27,237 nucleotides of DNA from Enterococcus_G camelliae. GTDB taxonomy: Bacteria; Bacillota; Bacilli; Lactobacillales; Enterococcaceae. Every line of letters begins with the position of its first letter. Position 1 is the first letter of the stretch. The stretch spans positions 1 to 27,237 of the forward strand of contig NZ_JBHUMO010000003.1 of the NCBI RefSeq assembly GCF_042685105.1. The letters run 5' to 3'. A program made the position numbers and the translations under genes. Positions 22,806 through 27,237 of this stretch are shown here, piece by piece. The notes beneath the pieces were generated by a model. It was not told where the DNA came from and did no database searches. It saw nothing but the letters and a program-made list of their open reading frames with translations.

Positions 22806-23802
22806 AAAAATTTATCAACAACAATCCTTAACACGTGAAGAAATGAAACAGTTGGCTACGGCTATTTTCGACGAACAACTAACCGATGCACAAATCAGTG
22901 CGCTATTAATTGCCTTAAAACTGAAAGGCATCACCAGTAATGAATTAACCGGGCTGGCAGAAGTCATGCAAGAACGCGCACAAGCAATGCCCCAAACCTC
23001 CCTTGCATTGATGGACAATTGTGGGACAGGCGGCGATCATTCCAACAGTTTTAATATCAGTACCACTAGCGCTTTTGTGCTTGCCGGTGGTGGGATTAAG
23101 ATGGCCAAACACGGCAATCGAAGCGTATCTAGTCATGCGGGTAGTGCCGATGTATTGGAATTACTCGGTGTTCATTTACAAGCCACCCCAAACGAAATTG
23201 ATTTTCTTTTACAAGAAGTAGGGATTGCGTTTCTTTTCGCCCCCGCTTTTCATCCAGCAATGAAAGCAGTTATGCCCATCCGCAAACAGTTGGCTACCCC
23301 AACTATTTTTAATTTGATTGGTCCGATTATTAACCCCTATCGTTTAGCCACTCAACTTATGGGGACATTTGCTGGGGAAACGCTTGTTGAAACAGCGAAA
23401 ACACTTGGAAAATTGGGACGGACTCGCGCCATTGTCGTTCAAGGAGCTGGAGGAATGGATGAAGCAAATTTAGCAGGAACCACTCAATTCGCTTTATTCG
23501 CAGATGATCAAGTCACCACTCATCAATTTACCCCTGAAGAGGTGGGATTACCACGTGTACCACTCGCAGCAATTCAAAGTGAATCTGTCGTACAGAATAG
23601 AGATATTTTGCTTTCCGTGCTCCAAAATGAACCTTCTGTCTATTACGACACCGTTTGCCTGAATGCTGGGTTGGGGTTCTTTGCAAATGGTCTGACATCG
23701 GATCTCTTAGCCGGCATTCGACTGGCAAAAGAAGTCATCGCATCCGGTGCGGCTTTTGCGGCCCTGCAATCACTTATCACCCACCAAAAGGAGCTGAATT
23801 AA
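22789..23802 (+). CDS. trpD: Anthranilate phosphoribosyltransferase
   Basis: TrpD transfers phosphoribose from PRPP to anthranilate. The 337 residues carry the PRPP/Mg motif CGTGGDHSNSFNIST (78-92), KHGNRSVSSHAGSADVLE (107-124) and the C-terminal lobe acid pair GAGGMDE. ATG 22789 lies inside the end of trpG (17-base overlap) with TAGGA upstream. It is not fused to TrpG, unlike in enterobacteria. Confidence 0.96.
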   Translation: MQPLFEKIYQQQSLTREEMKQLATAIFDEQLTDAQISALLIALKLKGITSNELTGLAEVMQERAQAMPQTSLALMDNCGTGGDHSNSFNISTTSAFVLAGGGIKMAKHGNRSVSSHAGSADVLELLGVHLQATPNEIDFLLQEVGIAFLFAPAFHPAMKAVMPIRKQLATPTIFNLIGPIINPYRLATQLMGTFAGETLVETAKTLGKLGRTRAIVVQGAGGMDEANLAGTTQFALFADDQVTTHQFTPEEVGLPRVPLAAIQSESVVQNRDILLSVLQNEPSVYYDTVCLNAGLGFFANGLTSDLLAGIRLAKEVIASGAAFAALQSLITHQKELN

Positions 23803-24563
23803 TGGATTTTCTAGCAACCATTTTAACCGAAAAGCGAAAAGAAATCGCCCAATTTCCTAGCATAGTTCAGACAACGACACAAACCAAGCGTCCTTCTTTT
23901 TATGAATTGGTGAAAAATAACCCTACACATATGCACGTAATTGGTGAAATCAAGCGGGCTTCGCCTTCAAAAGGGGACATCAACCTTGCCGTTGATATCA
24001 TCACTCAAGCCAAAGCTTACGAAAATGCAGGTGTTAGTGCTATTTCGGTATTAACGGACGCTGTCTTTTTTAAAGGTTCCCTTGAAGACTTACGTATCGT
24101 TGCTGCCGAGGTCAATGTCCCGCTCCTGTGCAAAGACTTTATCCTTGATCAAAAGCAACTCCTTCGAGCCCAAGCAGCTGGAGCTAGCATTGTCTTGTTA
24201 ATTGTCGCGGCTTTACCTCAACACACATTGCAAGAATTGTATCATCAAGCAACGGCCCTTGGTTTAGAAGTCTTAGTAGAAACACATAATGAAGAGGAGT
24301 TTCAGCGTGCCAAAGAAATTGGTGCAACCCTCATCGGCGTCAACAATCGTAATTTAAAAACTTTTGACGTCACCATTGAAACCAGTCAACGCTTGAATCC
24401 ACCAGCAGATGGTGCTATTTACATCAGTGAATCTGGATTTCGAACAGCCCAAGACGTGCAACAAGTTGCCCAAGCTTACCAAGGGATACTGGTCGGGGAA
24501 ACCTTGATGCGCGCAACTGATATTCAACGAAAGGTCCAAGAATTGCAGGTGAATCGTCCATGA
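23802..24563 (+). CDS. trpC: Indole-3-glycerol phosphate synthase
   Basis: TrpC closes the indole ring of carboxyphenylamino-deoxyribulose phosphate. The 253-residue TIM barrel shows GEIKRASPSKG (48-58, with E49 and K51), LCKDFI (109-114, catalytic K111), LVETHN (158-163), GVNNRNLKTF (179-188) and SESGF. The start is ATG 23802, sharing one base with the trpD stop (TAATG) and served by AAAAGGAG; codons further upstream overlap trpD. It is not fused to TrpF. Confidence 0.96.
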   Translation: MDFLATILTEKRKEIAQFPSIVQTTTQTKRPSFYELVKNNPTHMHVIGEIKRASPSKGDINLAVDIITQAKAYENAGVSAISVLTDAVFFKGSLEDLRIVAAEVNVPLLCKDFILDQKQLLRAQAAGASIVLLIVAALPQHTLQELYHQATALGLEVLVETHNEEEFQRAKEIGATLIGVNNRNLKTFDVTIETSQRLNPPADGAIYISESGFRTAQDVQQVAQAYQGILVGETLMRATDIQRKVQELQVNRP

Positions 24564-25177
24564 CAAAGGTAAAGATATGCGGCCTATCCACTGTTGAAGC
24601 CTTAACCTGTGCGATTCAAGCCGGTGCCGATTACTTAGGATTGGTCTTTGCTGAAAGCCCTCGTCAAGTAACCATTGAACAGGCCAGCCATCTCTTGCAA
24701 CAAGTACCCATTCCCAAAACAGTCCAAACGGTTGGCGTCTTCGTCTCACCAACCCGTCACCAATTACTCGAAACACAGCGCCTAACTGGAATCGACCTTG
24801 TCCAAATTCACGGAGAACTTCCAGCGCTTCAAGACCTACCTTTTCCTGTGATACACGCGCAAGCAGCCACCCAAACGCTGAAGCTGGACCCCATAGAAAC
24901 CGACTATATATTGTTGGATGCACCCGCAACTTCTTACCAAGGAGGAAACGGCAGGCCTTTCGATTGGTCAAGTATTGATCCAACAACTCTTCCTGCTCAA
25001 AAACTATGGCTAGCTGGTGGTCTGAATGCAAACAATGTTCAACGTGCCATCCATTACTTTCATCCATTCGTAGTTGATGTATCAAGTGGCGTAGAAACAA
25101 ATGGTCAAAAAGATTGTCAAAAAATACAGGCATTTTGTCAAAAAGTAAAGGAGAATCCCTATGTATCAAGAACCTAA
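24560..25177 (+). CDS. trpF: Phosphoribosylanthranilate isomerase
   Basis: TrpF isomerises phosphoribosylanthranilate. The 205-residue TIM barrel starts KVKICGLST with catalytic C7; the general acid is D120 in ILLDAP, and GGNGRPFDW (128-136) and LAGGLNANNV are phosphate-side loops. ATG 24560 overlaps the trpC stop (ATGA). Gene order places it after trpC although TrpF acts first; order is as in Bacillus and lactococci. Confidence 0.95.
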   Translation: MTKVKICGLSTVEALTCAIQAGADYLGLVFAESPRQVTIEQASHLLQQVPIPKTVQTVGVFVSPTRHQLLETQRLTGIDLVQIHGELPALQDLPFPVIHAQAATQTLKLDPIETDYILLDAPATSYQGGNGRPFDWSSIDPTTLPAQKLWLAGGLNANNVQRAIHYFHPFVVDVSSGVETNGQKDCQKIQAFCQKVKENPYVSRT

Positions 25178-26354
25178 TATTGACGGCTTCTTCGGTGAAT
25201 TTGGTGGTCAATTTGTCCCAGAAACGCTGATGTACGCTGTAAAAGAACTCAATGACGTCTATGAGGAATCGAAAGTTGATCCCGCTTTTCAACAAGAATT
25301 ACGCTATTACCTCACTCAATATGTTGGACGCGAAAATCCGCTGTATTTTGCCGAACGCCTAACCAAAAAATTAGGTGGAGCCAAAATTTACCTCAAACGC
25401 GAAGACTTAAATCATACCGGTGCCCATAAAATCAACAATGCGATTGGTCAAGTTCTACTCGCTAAAAAAATGGGGAAAAAGAAAGTTGTTGCGGAAACGG
25501 GAGCCGGACAGCACGGAGTAGCCACTGCCACTGCCGCCGCACTTTTTGGGATGGAATGTACCATTTTTATGGGGGAAATTGATGTCAAACGCCAAGCTTT
25601 GAATGTTTTCCGCATGGAACTGCTTGGCGCCAAAGTCGAAAGTGTCACCTCTGGTAGCAAAACATTAAAAGATGCCGTCAATGAGGCCATACGCTATTGG
25701 GTAGCCAATGTTGAAGATACCCATTACGTGATGGGATCGGTTCTTGGACCTCATCCATTTCCTGAAATCGTCCGTGACTATCAAAGCATCATTGGCAAAG
25801 AAAGCCGTGCACAAATTTTAGAAGCAGAAGGCAAACTGCCAGACGTCGCCCTCGCTTGTGTCGGAGGTGGAAGCAATGCGATGGGGTTATTCTATCCCTT
25901 TATTGAAGATGAAACTGTTCGCTTAATTGGCGTAGAAGCGGCTGGAAAAGGTCTTAACACCGAAGAACACGCTGCCTCAATTACGAAGGGCAGTATTGGC
26001 GTTTTGCATGGAACCAAAATGTATCTCTTACAAGATGATGATGGTCAAATTCAAGAAGCTTTTTCAATATCAGCTGGATTGGACTACCCTGGCATTGGCC
26101 CCGAACACTCCTTTTTGCATACCATCGGCCGAGCAGAATACGTAACAATTGATGATGAGGAAGCCGTAGCAGCTTTTCATTTATTATCAGAAACAGAAGG
26201 CATCATTCCAGCACTTGAAAGCGCCCATGCAATCGCTCACGTCGCTAAATTAGCACCAACCTTGACACCAGAACAAATCATTGTCATCTGCCTTTCAGGA
26301 CGTGGAGACAAAGATGTCCAACAAATCAAAGATCGAATGGAGGCACAACAATGA
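25161..26354 (+). CDS. trpB: Tryptophan synthase beta chain
   Basis: TrpB joins indole and serine with PLP to form tryptophan. The 397-residue protein is the classical TrpB1 type: GFFGEFGGQFVPE (9-21), the PLP lysine K90 in NHTGAHKINNAIGQ, ETGAGQHG, and the phosphate loop VGGGSNA. ATG 25161 has AAGGAG 7 bases upstream and overlaps trpF by 17 bases. Confidence 0.97.
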   Translation: MYQEPNIDGFFGEFGGQFVPETLMYAVKELNDVYEESKVDPAFQQELRYYLTQYVGRENPLYFAERLTKKLGGAKIYLKREDLNHTGAHKINNAIGQVLLAKKMGKKKVVAETGAGQHGVATATAAALFGMECTIFMGEIDVKRQALNVFRMELLGAKVESVTSGSKTLKDAVNEAIRYWVANVEDTHYVMGSVLGPHPFPEIVRDYQSIIGKESRAQILEAEGKLPDVALACVGGGSNAMGLFYPFIEDETVRLIGVEAAGKGLNTEEHAASITKGSIGVLHGTKMYLLQDDDGQIQEAFSISAGLDYPGIGPEHSFLHTIGRAEYVTIDDEEAVAAFHLLSETEGIIPALESAHAIAHVAKLAPTLTPEQIIVICLSGRGDKDVQQIKDRMEAQQ

Positions 26355-27136
26355 AACCACTAACGCAATTCTTTCTTGCAAGAAAAAAAGCCGGCCAGAA
26401 AAGTTTTGTTCCTTACATCATGGCAGGTGCAAATGGTTTGGAACAATTAGAAGCAGAAATACAAATGCTTACCGTAACTGGTGCGACTGCTATCGAAATT
26501 GGTGTGCCCTTTTCTGATCCCGTTGCCGATGGACCCGCCATTCAATTGGCAGGAATTGCCGCCAGAGATCATGGAACAACCCTTAAAAAAATTATCCAAC
26601 AACTTCAAAAAATAGATAGTCCCGTTCCACTCATTTTGATGGGCTACACCAATTCTTTTTTTCATTATGGAATAGAAACGTTGGTTCATGATTTAGCACA
26701 AACTGCCGTTGAAGGATTAATCATTCCTGATCTCCCCTATGAACATCGGCAGCTGATACTCCCTGTGATTGCGACATCCAATCTAGCACTTATTTCGCTT
26801 ATCTCATTAACCAGCCCTCTTGAGCGCATCCAACAACTCACCAAAGATGCCCAAGGATTTGTCTATGCCGTCACTGTCAATGGAACCACTGGCACAGGCC
26901 AAACGTATCGAAAAACACTCGATGAACATTTAGAAAAAATCACGGAACTAAGCCCAATCCCCGTACTGGCCGGCTTTGGCATTTCCAATGCGACACACGT
27001 TCAACACTTTCTAAACTGTTGCGATGGCGTGGTTGTCGGCTCAACAATTGTCACCTCTCTCCAAAAAAATGGTATAGATGGAACAAACGAATTGGTGAAA
27101 GAACTGACTCGTCCATTGCAACAGTTTCATAAGTAA
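26351..27136 (+). CDS. trpA: Tryptophan synthase alpha chain
   Basis: TrpA cleaves indole glycerol phosphate and channels indole to TrpB. The 261-residue TIM barrel has the catalytic acids E49 and D60 in AIEIGVPFSDPVADGP, plus FVYAVTVNGTTGTG and LAGFGIS. ATG 26351 overlaps the trpB stop as ATGA with GGAGG 7 bases upstream. No terminator is visible in the 100 bases after its stop. Confidence 0.97.
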   Translation: MKPLTQFFLARKKAGQKSFVPYIMAGANGLEQLEAEIQMLTVTGATAIEIGVPFSDPVADGPAIQLAGIAARDHGTTLKKIIQQLQKIDSPVPLILMGYTNSFFHYGIETLVHDLAQTAVEGLIIPDLPYEHRQLILPVIATSNLALISLISLTSPLERIQQLTKDAQGFVYAVTVNGTTGTGQTYRKTLDEHLEKITELSPIPVLAGFGISNATHVQHFLNCCDGVVVGSTIVTSLQKNGIDGTNELVKELTRPLQQFHK

Positions 27137-27192
27137 TGTCTCCTGAACAGTAATTTTTCCTTGATATAACAACATTTCCCTCTAATTTTTGA

Positions 27193-27198
27193 TATAAT
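27193..27198 (+). promoter_or_regulatory. Candidate -10 element downstream of trpA
   Basis: A TATAAT at 27193-27198 sits in TTTTTGATATAATAGG. The hexamer at the expected -35 distance (CAACAT, 27170-27175) is poor. It may drive a gene beyond the window. Confidence 0.3.
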
Positions 27199-27237
27199 AG
27201 GTGCATGATTTTTTTCAGATTACTGGCATAAATCGTG

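Noticed and set aside
23655..23801. Longer trpC reading frame extending into trpD
   Set aside because: The added 49 residues are an out-of-frame shadow of trpD; the family start is MDFLATIL at 23802.
24354..25295. 313-codon minus-strand frame across trpC-trpF-trpB
   Set aside because: It lies entirely antisense to three well-identified trp genes and its composition (runs of W, R, H, L) is that of an antisense shadow.
1..27237. CRISPR arrays, insertion sequences, phage genes or tRNA/rRNA genes
   Set aside because: I looked for regularly spaced repeats, transposase or integrase motifs and tRNA-like cloverleaf ends on both strands and found none.

Overview
The window reads as chromosomal DNA of a low-GC Firmicute of the order Lactobacillales, most likely Enterococcus or a close relative. 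The reasons are AG-rich GGAGG-type ribosome binding sites, sigma-A style promoters, T-box leaders, a short-form HisG with HisZ, a PHP-family histidinol phosphatase, and an ATP-grasp/esterase pair that I recall from enterococci. The genus is inferred; no rRNA or tRNA is present to confirm it.

Layout. (1) 1-1671, plus strand: an ATP-grasp ligase remnant lacking its N-terminal half, then an intact putative esterase and a strong terminator. (2) 1841-2732, minus strand: a second alpha/beta-hydrolase esterase with its own promoter. (3) 2746-9298, minus strand: ilvD-ilvB-ilvN-ilvC-ilvA, from a promoter through an attenuator leader to a terminator. (4) 9405-18214, minus strand: the histidine operon hisC-Z-G-D-B-H-A-F-I-E followed by a D-amino-acid aminotransferase gene (dat), under a histidine T-box. 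(5) 18244-19127, plus strand: the histidinol-phosphatase gene hisK, divergent from the his operon. (6) 19139-20200, minus strand: a protein made of two GNAT acetyltransferase domains. (7) 20494-27136, plus strand: the tryptophan operon trpE-G-D-C-F-B-A under a tryptophan T-box. The last 100 bases hold only a possible promoter.

Together the genes encode the common isoleucine/valine pathway up to the 2-oxo acids (no branched-chain aminotransferase or leu genes here), all histidine steps from PRPP and ATP, and all tryptophan steps from chorismate. Genes inside the operons overlap or lie very close, with frequent ATGA or TAATG junctions, suggesting translational coupling.

The most interesting feature is regulatory. 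The his and trp operons have T-boxes with readable specifier codons (CAC and TGG). The ilv operon instead has what looks like a classical leader-peptide attenuator: a 19-codon reading frame with a Val-Ile-Ile-Leu-Leu-Ile run, an antiterminator, an overlapping intrinsic terminator, and a leader segment able to sequester the antiterminator. Three neighbouring amino-acid operons therefore sense their end products through RNA by two different principles: uncharged tRNA binding and ribosome stalling.
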